Shown piece after piece: positions 1 to 10,615 of a DNA stretch of 64,000 bases. The DNA is from Nematopogon swammerdamellus (Eukaryota; Arthropoda; Insecta; Lepidoptera; Adelidae), in contig OX336349.1 in the NCBI GenBank assembly GCA_946902875.1, positions 20,669,891-20,733,890 on the forward strand, in the 5' to 3' direction. A model generated the notes under the pieces. That model was not told the origin of the DNA. It searched no databases and saw nothing but the letters and a program-made list of their open reading frames with translations. The position numbers and the translations under genes were made by a program. Within the stretch, counting starts at the first letter, position 1. Every line of letters begins with the position of its first letter.

Positions 1-22
1 AGTAATTAATTTTTGAATTTAT

Positions 23-231
23 TTAACGCAATTTTTCCAGGGCGTGCCCTGTGGTGATTTCGTCATTTATTAATTGCATTTGGATATTTCTTATGTAGTC
101 ATCATTTATGATTTCACTTTTTTTACGATTACAACTTTTGGCTTTAGTTTTAGAATATGTGTAGCCTTCCAACATATTTAACAGGCGCATCAGAGTTACA
201 GTGTTCTTATTATCGTATTTTGGGAGTAAAC
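23..231 (-). CDS. Possible terminal exon of an unrecognised gene
   Basis: On the - strand the frame is open from about 238 to a TAA at 23-25 and encodes a hydrophilic Lys/Asn-rich stretch of about 70 residues (..LLPKYDNKNTVTLMRLLNML.. to ..GHALEKLR). There is no ATG at its upstream edge; instead an AT-rich run ending in AG (plus-strand CT at 232-233) could be a splice acceptor, so it reads best as a last exon that starts in mid-codon. No family is recognised. The alternative is a chance open frame or a remnant of a transposable element, since repeats begin immediately to its right. Confidence 0.25.
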
Positions 232-244
232 CTATCAAATTAAA

Positions 245-362
245 TCAGTAGTGCTACGGTTAATAAATTTTAACCGTGGCACTACCGCATTAAATTAGTA
301 GTGCTACGGTAAATAAATTTTAACCGTGGCACTACTAGTAGTGCTACCGGTAGTGCCACGGT
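245..362. repeat. Clustered short hairpins (TAGTGCTACGGT type)
   Basis: Two successive roughly 50-bp units each form an inverted repeat (AGTAGTGCTACGGT... paired with ...ACCGTGGCACTAC). A third short palindrome follows (TAGTGCTACCGGTAGTGCC). The units are near copies of each other. Confidence 0.7.
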
Positions 363-560
363 CAACGCGCCGACCAGAAATCGTTTCGCTCAAAAGAGCG
401 CCGTCCCAAAGGTAGGATTCATAGATTCAGATGTTTATTTCGCCATATAGAACACACAACATTAAAACAATATTTCATTGAGACATAACGCATATACAGA
501 ATGGTTCGTCATCTCTTAAAAAATTGTGCGTGCTTCACACAGCATCACAAACTCTGTATT
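361..560 (-). repeat. Non-LTR retrotransposon 3'-end fragment
   Basis: The stretch with ATTCAGATGTTTATTTCGCC and the ATTTCATTGAGACATA block recurs at 1040-1215. It is found in the opposite orientation at 58560-58640, where it lies near an ATGGCGAAATAAATATCTGAATCTGAATC tail. This is typical of a (GAATCT)n-tailed retroelement end; the orientation is inferred from that tail. Confidence 0.5.
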
Positions 561-630
561 CGTACAAACTAAAAAGAAAAATGGTCAAAACAATAAGACT
601 TTACATTCAAAATATTCCAACGAAACTATT

Positions 631-658
631 GAAAGAAAGAAAGAAAGAAAGAAAGAAA
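631..658 (+). repeat. (GAAA)n microsatellite
   Basis: Direct run of GAAA units seen in the sequence. Confidence 0.9.
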
Positions 659-1039
659 AACATTTATTCAGCTAAAACTATAAAATAACAACAAGATTAA
701 AAAAACATTTTTTTTAGCTGAAACGGAGCAGACACCGCACGATGCAAAAACTAACAAGTAGGTAGTTGTGGCTGGTTTTAAGTCTGCCACCCTTACATTA
801 CTACACAAACAAACAATTTAGACAAACAACAAAAACAAAATATAAACACAAAAATCTTTAAAAACATTATGGTACATACAATCATAAACACCGAACATAC
901 GACTTTTACAAAACCACAAGTTGAATTGTTTACACTCGCAGATACCTATTAGGAAGTAATTCCATGTTGTAATTCCACAGTCGCGGTCGTGGGCCGTTGC
1001 GTTTCTTGTGTCACAAACTTCACGTTTTATTGTTACCGC

Positions 1040-1215
1040 GTCTATATAACCTTCGCAGGCACCATTATCGATAAGCTCAGTTGCCGTAAACTCACAGAGA
1101 AGCCAAAGGTTAGATTCAGGATCAGATATTTAATTCGCCATAAAGAACTCACAACATTATCAATATTTCATTGAGACATATATGCATATTCAGTATGGTT
1201 TGTCATCATTTTTGT
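1040..1215 (-). repeat. Second copy of the 361-560 retroelement end
   Basis: Shares CCAAAGGTTAGATTCAGGAT, ATTTAATTCGCCATAAAGAAC and ATTTCATTGAGACATA with the copy at 361-560, with several substitutions. Confidence 0.5.
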
Positions 1216-1375
1216 TTGTTCAGCAATTCAATCTATGAGGTAATCTACCGGGTAAGAAACTTTTTTGATATAGAACTTACTAAGTTTAATTACGTTAAAT
1301 AATACATACTACGAATATATAATATAAGAAAAAAAAAAGTCGATATATCCATAAAAAAAGATAATAAAATATAAA

Positions 1376-1935
1376 GAACATAGGGTTCAGTCAAGTCATT
1401 AATGAAGGTTTAGTTTAGGTACTTATACATATAAAAATACAAAAAAAAATTACTTAACTTGTAAAATGGAAATATTTTCAGCTGACTATGAAACACATTT
1501 AACACGTCAAGTAATTAATAAAGGTTTAGTTTATACATATAAACAATTAATTTGAATCATCGTAGTCGGCAAAATTTTTATTTACAATACGAAAAAAAAA
1601 TCGTACAATAGAATAGAAATGTTTTATTGCACACGAAAACACAAACAGAGATACAGAAGACAGAAGATAACATACAGAAGAGCAATAGAAATTAACAATA
1701 CTTCACACAGAAACAAGAGAACAGACAGTTAGCATGCAAATACGGACTTGTGAAATTGATTGTCTAAGAGAAATATTTTCAGCTGACCCTGGAACATATT
1801 TAAGAAGTCAAGTCATTAATAAACGTTTAGTTTATACATATAAACAATTAATTTGAATCATTGAAGTCAGCAAAATTTTTAATTGCAATACGAAAAAATT
1901 ATTCGCTTAAAGAGAAATATTTTCAGCTAACTCTG
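1376..1935 (-). repeat. Diverged tandem repeat of about 290 bp
   Basis: The block AAATATTTTCAGCTGAC...GTCAAGTMATTAATAAA.GTTTAGTTTATACATATAAACAATT appears at about 1476 and again at about 1767, with a partial third start near 1913 and a partial copy near 1381. The same sequence lies reversed at 58215-58340. Probably part of the same retroelement end as the two preceding entries. Confidence 0.55.
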
Positions 1936-2317
1936 GAACGCATATAATGCAATCGAGAGTAAAATGTGGTATTTTTTATGGAAACTGAACTATGGCTCCT
2001 GTAGAAAGTAGGGGTCATGCCAGCGCATTATTTTACTATACATAACATCGCATCGTTTCCAATGGGATAGGCGGCGACAACGGATGTCCCCGTGGCATGG
2101 TGTAACAATTTTAAATTATTTATATTACCACAATAATCGAAGTAGGAAGTGGATAATATGATGTATGTAGTTATTATCTGTATAATCTTATCACAAAGTG
2201 GTCCTTTACTCTGATGTTTATGATGAAATTGAAATATCAAGGCTTTAAGAGTTTTGTAATAAGTAAGTAAGCAACAGTTTCAAATGTTCTATAGATAAAA
2301 TATAAAGATAATAAAAA

Positions 2318-2375
2318 ACCGGCCAAGTGCGAGTCAAACTTGCGCACCGAGGGTTCCGTATCGCCATGTCATGGT
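2318..2375 (+). repeat. Terminal module of dispersed CCGGCCAAGTGCGAGTC element
   Basis: Carries AACCGGCCAAGTGCGAGTC...GCGCACCGAGGGTTCCGTA, which recurs at 50981, 57630 and, reversed, near 12950. Longer copies pair this end with a GGTTCCGTA...(CGGA)n module. Confidence 0.6.
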
Positions 2376-2617
2376 CAACGCCACTTATGCCACCCTTGGC
2401 GTGTTTTATGAAATGGTTCATACTCTTTTCGGTAGATGGCGCGCATATACTTTTTAGTTTATTGTTTTGTGCACAATAAAAAAAGAGGCTAGAGATTGTT
2501 TAGTAGTTACGATGGGGCTGGCATAGTCGACAGACGCCTAAAGCCCTATTTCATAAAGAAAAAAAAATATTAGTAGTTATTAGATGGCTTTTTCCTTTCT
2601 AAATTCAATTTAATAAT

Positions 2618-3004
2618 ATGATTATTTTGTTAAGTGATTTATACCTACGCGCGGTAGTGAAACTCACAGAACAATGTATTCAAACTCAAGATGCGTCCTT
2701 GAGTTCCCCTAAACCTACAATCTTCCACAACAAAAACTCAAGTGAATATCCTCCTATATCATTCTTCCAACAAGCTCCCCTCAAAATTTTGGCAAACTCT
2801 GACCTTGAACTGCTCGTATTCAAACCGTGGAAGTCCTACAAAAGGTTCCGTACACGTGTAGCATCAAAACAGAAATTTGATATTCATTGTACGAGTGTGT
2901 TTCTAGGTCAGCCATCAGCTAACTGGGGAGCCTTTCAAACTCCACCGTTTGTTTCTATTCATCGTCGGCCAATGCGCTGCGCTGTTTTAATAGCTCTTTT
3001 ATAG
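2618..3004 (+). other. 128-codon open frame, no coding support
   Basis: An ATG-led frame of 128 codons rich in Ser, Phe and Pro. No domain, signal peptide or splice context is visible and the composition is that of the AT-rich surroundings. It is listed only because the 2380-3300 stretch holds nothing else recognisable. Confidence 0.1.
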
Positions 3005-3299
3005 CGGGTCATATCGGATGCTGAATGCATTGAATTGTGAACACTGTCCAGAAAAATCAGAACGGAAATTCTAATCCTCGTGTCGTTGAATTGATACCAT
3101 TGGGTGCCTTTGGTAAGACCAACATTATTCACTTAGAGTACTTATATATAATATAGATAATTTATGATGAGTGATGACACAGACTTTATGACCTCAATTA
3201 TGACATTTCTTGAAGTTGGATAAAGTTATAAATTAATCGTCAATAAATTTGCCTTAAATATTTACAAAATTCTCAAAAATCCTTTTTTATAAGCGTACT

Positions 3300-3480
3300 T
3301 TTACAATATTTTACTATATCAATATCATCTACTGACTACCACACCTATGATATCAGCTCATCACACCTTGGCGCCATGAGTGGGAGTGCTTTCCTTTAGT
3401 CGTGCCGGTATCTGAACGGAAAGCACGAACTACTTTGACCGAATTTCATTCAGTGCGGACCAATCCGTACGGTTTAGATA
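3300..3480 (-). mobile_element. Diverged SINE, family B body
   Basis: Contains degraded versions of the body blocks (TGATATCAGC, CCATGAGTGGGAGTGCTT, GAACGGAAAGCACGAACTA, TTCATTCAGTGCGG) in the reverse orientation. The head is missing. Confidence 0.5.
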
Positions 3481-3499
3481 CGGGTTAGTTAAGTTTTAA

Positions 3500-4127
3500 G
3501 TTTGGAGTCAAAGCACATGCTCCGACTCCGACCAGCCAATAACAAGTCCGAGAAGGTAGGTGTTATTATAAGTTATACCTACCGGAAACTTCCCTTTGGA
3601 TTTCTGGCTAAACTGAACTAGGGGAGAACACAACCGAATCTGCTATGCGGCCATCTTACATCCAGTACGGCGGTACTAACCCAGTCGGCTACAATTTGAG
3701 CCTACCACCTATAAGTATCTTGCTATCTGCTTATTAAAGTATCTATGTAGTATTCGTACGTAGTTTATCATACATATTTCTTTAATCTAACACATTGTCA
3801 CAATCTATTCTTGTTCGCCTGCATGTACTTCTCCCATATCCCAAAGGTTAGTTAGAATAGAATGCCTCGCGGCATTAAGCTCGCCTGTTGTACCTAATTT
3901 TGATAAATTGGTGTTCAATAAAGAATGTATACATACATACATATTAAGGGACAAGAGAAGTGACCTACAGTTTTACACCGGTTCGGAACAGTGAAGCAGC
4001 AGGTGTAGGTATGCACGTAAATTTATCATTTATTAGAAAATACTCATTGGTCGACACCGGCTGGATTCGAACCTCGAACCTCCCGCAAGAGAAGCCGACG
4101 CCCAGACCATACGACCACCGACTGCTA
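3500..4127 (-). mobile_element. SINE family A, split by a later retroelement insertion
   Basis: The 3' part (3500-3715) and the tRNA-like head (about 4025-4127, reading GTGGTCGTATGGTCTGGGCG... and GAGGTTCGAATCC on the - strand) belong to one SINE copy. They are separated by an unrelated retroelement tail at 3716-3945. Compared with the intact copy at 6420-6814 the break falls in the CCTACCACCTAGTAAGGGG block. Confidence 0.7.
3716..3945 (+). mobile_element. Non-LTR retroelement 3' tail nested in SINE
   Basis: Has the CATATCCCAAAGGTTAGTT...GCGGCATTAAGCTCGCC...TTCAATAAAG block seen also at 58780-58865 and reversed at 13185-13300, and ends in (ATAC)n. The flanks TATAAG and TATTAAG look like a short target duplication. 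Probably a CR1/Jockey-group 5'-truncated copy. Confidence 0.6.
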
Positions 4128-4129
4128 CT

Positions 4130-5440
4130 GAATACTATAATACGAAGTATAGTTTGAGGGCGTCTTCACTGAGCCCTTGTATATAGAAAATGTACCACAG
4201 TTTAAGATCATTAAAGTTTTGTGGGATAAAATATTATTTTGAGTGCCTTTAGGCGATCCAGGTCCATCTAATAACAGTAATTTTAAACCTCTCAGACCAC
4301 AAGCGGCTACCGAGGATACTAGATCAGATCGCAGCGCAGGGCCCGCGGCGAGTTTCGCAAGTGGCAGGTTAATTCAACCAGGTTGCCGTAACTGGTGATT
4401 CGTGACCGATAGAATCATTGGTCTACGTGACGTTGAAGGCGTCGGCATCCTTTGTGGAGGTCTCGAGGCCGAACACGACGGTGAAATACGTGAAGGTGTT
4501 GTGACTGCAACCAAGCCTGAAATAGTTAAAAAATTAAAGGAATAATATGGGTTGATGGATGGATTGGATGAAATATGACCGCATAGCAGTCACGGCTGCG
4601 TGCGTTCTCCGCTAGTCCAGTATAGTATATAGTCAACAGTCCAAATGCAAGTCTCGGGTCCAAATATACCAGGGGTAGGGATACCTAGGGATAATTTGCA
4701 AGAGAGAATTGAACAAAGTGCCCGCGCGACCGGTACATGTTGTAAATTTGAAAATCCTGCCGAAAACGCTCTCAATACGGAAAGTGCCCATGTTGTCGTT
4801 CTGTTCTGTCTCTCTCCCTAATTTTGACCACATAGTGAATTATTTGTATGACATGTGGTATACCGTTGGAAAGGGTGTAAACTAGCGAACTTTTTTAAAA
4901 GAAAATGAAGCTATCAATTGCTGTCAGTTTTTTTAATGAATTAAGAAATTAAGTTTCTGTCATATTTTTAGTCGTTCTCGGGACCTTTTCATGGTATTAA
5001 CTTCATCAAATTATATTTTTTATAGAACAAGGATACATCGTAAAATTCAATAAATTTTATTTCGTGCTGACTGCTGATACAATCACAAACAAAAAAGTAA
5101 CAAGCGTTTAAAGCTGGGATTTTGGTAATTTTCAAAAATAAAGAAAAAGAATCATATCTCGATATCACGTGACATCTGACAAAAGGTATCATGGGTCAAA
5201 ACGTTGCAAATGACCCCACTTACCTACAAAAAAAAGTTGTCGGTCGATGTGCCGGACACCCTGTATACAATTATTACATTAATTTTATTAGGAACGCGGA
5301 GATCCGTTATTTCTGCTTACCCTACCCCACGATAATTGTATTGTATTGTATAATATTAATTATTGGATAATTGTATTGTACCCCACGACAATTTATATTT
5401 TCAAACAGAAGATATACATAAAACAATACTAAATTGAAAA
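4130..5440. other. No feature recognised
   Basis: AT-rich sequence with short, unrelated open frames on both strands. No domain, repeat pair or RNA gene was seen. Confidence 0.5.
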
Positions 5441-5444
5441 GGCT

Positions 5445-5572
5445 ACTGTCAGACCGGCATGGTATTCGCAATCCCCATACATCACAGAATGTCCATGGAC
5501 ATCGTTAGACACCTACTCGTAGGTGAAACGACGCCACATGTCGCGCTACCCATAAAAATAAATAATTAAAAG
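5445..5572 (+). mobile_element. Jockey-group retrotransposon 3' end fragment
   Basis: Contains CAGACCGGCATGGTATTCGC, GAATGTCCATGGACATCGTT, AGACACCTACTCG and CCACATGTCGCGCTA followed by an A-rich tail. These are the same blocks that close the longer copies at 24713-25150, 34895-35165 and 61340-62335. Confidence 0.65.
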
Positions 5573-5574
5573 GA

Positions 5575-6120
5575 ACAATTTAATCCATTCCGCAGTGTTC
5601 TCTTGTTGGATGACGAGACTGATTTCCTTGTTGGCGTCGCATCGGACGCTTCAGTGAGTCCGGTTTGTCTTTCTTTCGCGTCCGGGCTCTACGATATGCC
5701 CCAAGAGTTTCTACAGCAAAGCCAACAGACCCATAAATTATTTTAACGTAAACTACAAAATAATGACAAGTTCGATCACGCGATGTGAATTGGCAGTTTT
5801 ATAGCTGCGACGATGATACCCTTCACTTACTTCCAAGTAAAATTACTAACAGTTACTGGAATTTACAGAATAAACGGTCATTCATTAAAACATTGTATCA
5901 GGAAAAATGATAATTTAGCAAAAGCCTTTTTATGGCATACATTTCTTTAGTTCTTGGAAAAATATTCAGTTTTATGCGTTTTGTGACTTCTGAGGAGGAA
6001 TCACAGACACTAGGTCGCTAGGCCAATCATATTCCTTTATAAGTTCATATTCCTTCTGGCGTAGCAAGAGCAGAGCCTCAGCTAGCACCTCGTCTATCTA
6101 GTTTGGTATGGTCTTTCTTT
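5575..6120. other. No feature recognised
   Basis: Unique-looking sequence without supported coding potential or repeat structure. Confidence 0.4.
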
Positions 6121-6128
6121 GCCCGGAG

Positions 6129-6847
6129 TAGGGTTGGCAGATGATAATTTGAAAAAGGAGGGCTGATGGGTCTACAAAGGAGGATTAAAGAAAGAGGGGA
6201 TTTTCACAATTAAACGAGTTTTTTTATAATTTACTTTATTTTAATAATTATATTAAGCTTAACTGCTAATTTACAGAAAAAGTCCTTGATTTCTTAACGA
6301 AGACGTCGTACGCCACTTTAGGCACTACACACGGCATGAGGACTTCATAGGAGGTCATACAGTAGGAAAGAGTGGACGGGAGGACAAGTTGTAGAAAAGG
6401 AGAACATATATTTTTTTTATGTTATCCGGTATGGGTGGCTGAGTCAGAGGGGCCAAAGCACATGCTCTGACTAGCCAATATCACCTCCGAGAAGGTAGGT
6501 GCCATACCGGAGACTTCCCTGGATTGCTGGCTATACTGGACTAGAGGAGAACATAACCGAGGCTGCTATGCGGCCATCTTACATCCAGTACGGTGGTATC
6601 AACCCAGTCGGCTACAATTTGAGCCTACCACCTAGTAAGGGGCAAGGGAAGGGACCTACAGTTTTACACCGGTTCCGAACGGTGAAGCAGCAGGTGTAGG
6701 TGTGCACGTAAATTTTTTCATCAGAAAAAACTCATTGGTACACGGCGACCGGATTCGAACCTCGGATCTCCCGCATGAGAGGCCGATGCCCAAACCACTC
6801 GGCCACCCGCCGCTTGTCCTCCTTTAGGATACCATCTGGCAACCCTA
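6129..6847. mobile_element. hAT-type MITE carrying a nested SINE
   Basis: The inverted ends AGGGTTGGCAGATGATA and TACCATCTGGCAACCCT delimit the element. The flanks GCCCGGAG (6121-6128) and GCCCAGAG (6848-6855) match at 7 of 8 positions, as expected of an 8-bp hAT target duplication. No transposase is present. The SINE at 6420-6814 accounts for over half of the length, so the original MITE was about 320 bp. The same terminal motif bounds 13503-13860. Confidence 0.7.
6420..6814 (-). mobile_element. SINE family A (tRNA-Leu/Ser-like head)
   Basis: On the - strand it begins GCGGCGGGTGGCCGAGTGG (A box type) and continues to GAGGTTCGAATCC (B box type). A body with ACTGTAGGTCCCTTCCCTTG, CTTACTAGGTGGTAGG and GGTATGGCACCTACC follows, ending in a poly-A/T tract near 6412-6420. 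Pol III transcription from the two boxes is the family expectation. No open frame is expected. Confidence 0.85.
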
Positions 6848-7220
6848 GCCCAGAGCCGCAATGCAGTTCCGTTGCAACAAGAACACAACCATTCGATCGT
6901 TATTGTGTCTCCACATGGCTGCACCATTGTACAAGGCGCGGGCCATCCTTTGCACGTGTAACTGAGTCACTCTGCTGTTCTCCTAGTACATCTTGCTCTG
7001 TGCTACATTCCGCGCTATTGCGATGCGAGTTGCGACTGCGACAGACAATTTGAAGGTCGCTGTCAAGATAATTCTAACAATTTCTTCTTGCTCATTGGTA
7101 ATGCGAGACATGGGCTAAAAGTGAAACAGAACACGCGTGCGCAGGCTTCGTTATGCGATGCACTGACATTATTAGATGCAATTGTTCTAAGTCGCTCATG
7201 TTCATGGTTTTGAGCTATTT

Positions 7221-7637
7221 AGCGGCGGGTGGCCGAGTGGTTTGGGCATCGGCTTCTCATGCGAGAGGTCCGAGGTTCGAATCCCGTCGGCGTGTACCAA
7301 TTAGTTTTTTTCTGACGAAATTTACGTGCCTACCTACACCTGCTGCTTCACCGTTCGGAACCGGTGTAAAACTGTAGGCGAGACTGTAGGTCCCTTCCCT
7401 TGCCCCTTACTAGGTGGTAGGCTCAAATTGTAGCCGACTGGGTTCGTACCGCCGTACTGGATGTAAAATGGCCGCATAACAGCCTCGGCTGTGTTCTCCT
7501 CTAGTCCGGTATAGCCAGCAATCCAGGGAAGTCTCCGGTATGGCACCTACCCTCTCGGAGGTGATATTGGCTGGTCGGAGCATGCGCTTTGGTCCCTCCG
7601 ACTCAGCCACACATGCCGGATTAGATAAAAAAAAATT
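7221..7637 (+). mobile_element. SINE family A, full copy
   Basis: Starts with GCGGCGGGTGGCCGAGTGG, carries the GAGGTTCGAATCC B box at about 7272, then the shared body, and ends in an A-rich run at 7628-7637. It lies 400 bp from the oppositely oriented copy at 6420-6814. A short internal duplication of the ACTGTAGG block is present near 7372-7390. Confidence 0.85.
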
Positions 7638-7639
7638 AC

Positions 7640-8025
7640 GGTTTAATATCTCCGTAGGGTTCATTTTAGGGTTCGGTAGCCAGTTAAGATCATCATGTAC
7701 TGCGAACCGTTTTCAAATTTGAATTTGCTTTATCGTATTGCTGTCTTTATTTCTTCTGAATTTAAGTGATTTTTTCCTATTAACAAAAACCTACTGGCTG
7801 TCCCTATGTCTTAATTAAATTTTTTTTTTATAGTTTTCCATACAAAACATATGAAAGTTAGGCCTAAAACTGCTATATTTTCACATTTTTATAATCAAAT
7901 ATATTTCATTTAAAATTAAATAACGAAAAAAAAGGACAACATAGGGACATAGATATTGATAATATCTTTACGCAACAAAAATTTTAAAATGGTAGTGCAA
8001 CATTTACGGGTTGGAAAGAGACCGT
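7640..8025. other. No feature recognised
   Basis: AT-rich, with poly-T runs; nothing supported. Confidence 0.4.
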
Positions 8026-8027
8026 TT

Positions 8028-8370
8028 TTAAGTACCGTGTGGGGCCGGTACTTAAAAAGAATAGCCTCACTGCATCTCTCCCCGTGCATGTCGTAAAAGG
8101 CGACTAAGGGATAAGGACAAGATGCCGTGCTAAAGGGCGACAGGATCGCCACCTCTCACCTTGGCACGATACTTGCACCGAGTCATGTAGCAGGTGGGTC
8201 TTCGTGCCTTACTTGCTGCTTGATCGATTGAATCTTGTTCGAATACTTTGCGAAACGTGGTGGCCGGTGTTGTGCTGTAATTTACCAGAGTACTTGCAGC
8301 ACAACACCGATTACTCTGCTTACCCCGATGGTCGGGATTCAGCGTGTGTGATATGTATGTATGTAAGAGA
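8028..8370 (+). repeat. Dispersed element C (CCGTGTGGGGCCGGTAC)
   Basis: Begins GTACCGTGTGGGGCCGGTAC, includes TGCATCTCTCCCCGTGCATG, GGATAAGGACAAGATGCCGT and GCAGGTGGGTCTTCGTGC, and ends with (ATGT)n. Related copies lie at 29180-29412, 33350-33622 and 37908-38195. No coding capacity is seen. The class (SINE-like or MITE-like) is unresolved. Confidence 0.7.
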
Positions 8371-8689
8371 CTTCCCCTGGTGTATGAGGAAGGTTGACTT
8401 CCCGGATCTCTTGACTTGACTTCCCGCTTATAAAATCGATCAGGTGTCTGCCATTCTGTCCGTATGTGCCTTTGTAAAAATGTTTCCTTATAAGTATAAT
8501 AATAAACTGAATTAATTATACATAATTAATTATCAGAATCAACCAGCCATACCTACTTAAGCGGTAATTGGATTTATATGACTCGAGAAAAAAAATCACA
8601 AGTATGCTCAATTTCAAAATTCGATTGTTATAGTAATTTTTTGGAAACTGACACGTTTGGATACATCACCTACAACATCAGGGAGTCAT

Positions 8690-8772
8690 ATCCCTTAGTC
8701 GCTTTTTACAACATACACGGGGAGAGATGCAGTGGATTATTCTTTTAAAGTACCGGCCCCACACGGTACTGA
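8690..8772 (-). repeat. Element C terminal block, inverted partner
   Basis: CATATCCCTTAGTCGC...GGGGAGAGATGCAGTGG...GTACCGGCCCCACACGGTAC is the reverse of the start of the copy at 8028. The two could bound a larger inverted-repeat unit. Confidence 0.6.
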
Positions 8773-8848
8773 TAGTGAATATATATAATGTATAATAGTT
8801 ATAAATACACTAATCTAAGGGAAATTAGAAAAGTGTTTCAGTATCTAG

Positions 8849-9250
8849 AGGGTGTTTCAGGATAGGCTTGAGATACTTCAGGAATAGAAAGTACTCATTA
8901 TTAGAAGAAAAAAATCCTTATCACTCAAATTGAAATTCCGTATTTTTTTTTCATACAAAAATTTAAAATTGTAATAAAAACTCGATGGACATGACCTATT
9001 CAAGTCCCCTTTTTCTTTTGATGTCATTCAAATTTAAGTATTTGCAATTTACCTTCTACTAGTTAATAGTCATTTTTTTTTTATTTAATAAAGGCGGATG
9101 TTAACCGTCCACCAAATCTCGATGAAACTATTTTCACCAAAAAGTACTATAAAAGGACTGAATCTAGGAAAAAGTTTCAGAGCTCTTCGTCTTCAAATAT
9201 GGACCTCTTTCGAACCCTCAAGTTACGAAACCCTATCCTGAAAAACCCGT
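8849..9250 (-). mobile_element. MITE with GGGTGTTTCAGGATAGG ends, copy 1
   Basis: The ends are AGGGTGTTTCAGGATAGG and CCCTATCCTGAAAAACCC. Internal blocks (CGGTTAACGTCCACC, AAGTACTATAAAA, TCTTCAAATATGGACC) match the inverted copy at 50393-50855. No open frame is present. Confidence 0.75.
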
Positions 9251-9317
9251 ATATATGAAGGTAGTTTAATCAAATATTACGCGTTCAGTGAAAGCTTTAC
9301 TGATTTGTCATATTTAA

Positions 9318-9480
9318 GGTTCCGTATCCGTCCGTACCGAAGCCTATTACTAAGCCTACGCGGTCTGTCCGTCCGTCCGAGTGCTGTATCTTTTGTAACG
9401 TAATAGGTAGCCGGTTGAAATTTTCACAGAATATGTTTTTTTATTATTATGGCGGTGGTGGTATGTGAACGGTGCCTTAA
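9318..9480 (-). repeat. Partial CCGGCCAAGTGCGAGTC-type element
   Basis: GGTTCCGTATCCGTCCGTAC...CCTATTACTAAGCC...TCTGTCCGTCCGTCCG, then GTAATAGGTAGCCGGTTGAA and TTTTCACAGAATATG, match blocks in the longer copies at 11449 and 57395. Confidence 0.5.
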
Positions 9481-9484
9481 TACC

Positions 9485-10065
9485 TACATACAATGCGGGG
9501 TGGGTGGTACTCATGTTTAACTCCACTACCACAATGAAATTTAATGTCAAGATAATTTAAATACATACCATTCATTTCCTTCCACGTCTGCAGTTGACTG
9601 ATCAATTAAAATCGAGTGATCTTTTCAAGTTAAATGAGAAATTGATTGCTCTCTCAAGGAACTCCTCGTTCCGGTCGCTTGATGGATGGGATTTTGATCG
9701 GATGTAGGTACTTGAATGTCGGAACTTTGATGGATGTGGAGGTTGTCATAATAAGATGAACCGATATCCGTGTCTGTTTTCTATGAAAGATAGAATAATA
9801 GACGTATGTGTTTTATTTTTTATTTATTATTCGACAATTATACTACCCTAGATTTTGCCCGCGGCTTCTCTTCAAATCAAATCAAAACATATTTATTGCA
9901 CTTGAAAAAAAATGGTTTTGCAAAAGGTACAGCTCAACACCGTAGGCGTTCTCCCCCAGCCAACCTTTGGGTTATCTTATCATGAAAGATTGTGGAGTGG
10001 CAGAGAAGAAAGGATGAGATGATGATAAAATATAAACAGATAATAAAACACAAATACAAATAAAT
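9485..10065. other. No feature recognised
   Basis: Contains short fragments of common insect repeats (for example CCCGCGGCTTCTC near 9860) but no bounded element or gene. Confidence 0.4.
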
Positions 10066-10069
10066 AGAG

Positions 10070-10353
10070 AAATATATATATAAGGTATTTCATTAGTAGG
10101 TAACGATACGCTAAGGGGTGTATGTGTATCAGATACTGATCACGTTCCCATACCATTTTTTTTTACGATATAAAAAACCTACTCACTCCTCAAATTTAAT
10201 ACGTGATGTGCTCTGCGCGTATTTCACCTTAATAAGTATGTTATTTATATCGTAAAAAAAAATATTGGTATGGGAACGTGATCAGTATCTGATACAAATA
10301 CCTACACACCTTAGCGTATCGTTACCTACTAATGAAAGACCTTATATATATAC
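10070..10353. mobile_element. Foldback MITE
   Basis: Arms of about 105 nt, AAGGTATTTCATTAGTAGG...GATCACGTTCCCATACCA and its reverse complement on the right, flank a roughly 65-bp centre. The terminal TATATATA makes the exact ends uncertain. No coding frame is present. Confidence 0.85.
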
Positions 10354-10504
10354 AATATATATGATATATAAACATACATACATACAAATAACATACCTAT
10401 ACAGGGACAATATACTCTAAAACATTTATCTACACATTAATAAATAAAGTTTGTAAGCTTGGATGTAGGAGGCAATCCACGAAAACTCATCCGACTTGTT
10501 ATAG

Positions 10505-10615
10505 ACTCTCTCTTGCGGTAGACTCGGTTTAATAGCAAAATATCCGATTTAAACACAAAATATAATATGATAATAAACGATCGCTTCTCTTATATTCTCT
10601 CTCTCTTTGCCCTTC
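10505..10615 (-). repeat. Short dispersed repeat also at 36390-36480
   Basis: GCGGTAGACTCGGTTTAATAGC...ATAAACGATCGCTTCTCTTATATTCTCTCTC is the reverse complement of 36390-36480 with a few differences. Confidence 0.6.

Noticed and set aside
7221..7300. tRNA-Leu/Ser-like gene with A and B boxes
   Set aside because: It is the head of a SINE; the same head recurs at 6814, 18080 and 4127 with a common non-tRNA body, and the acceptor stem does not close.
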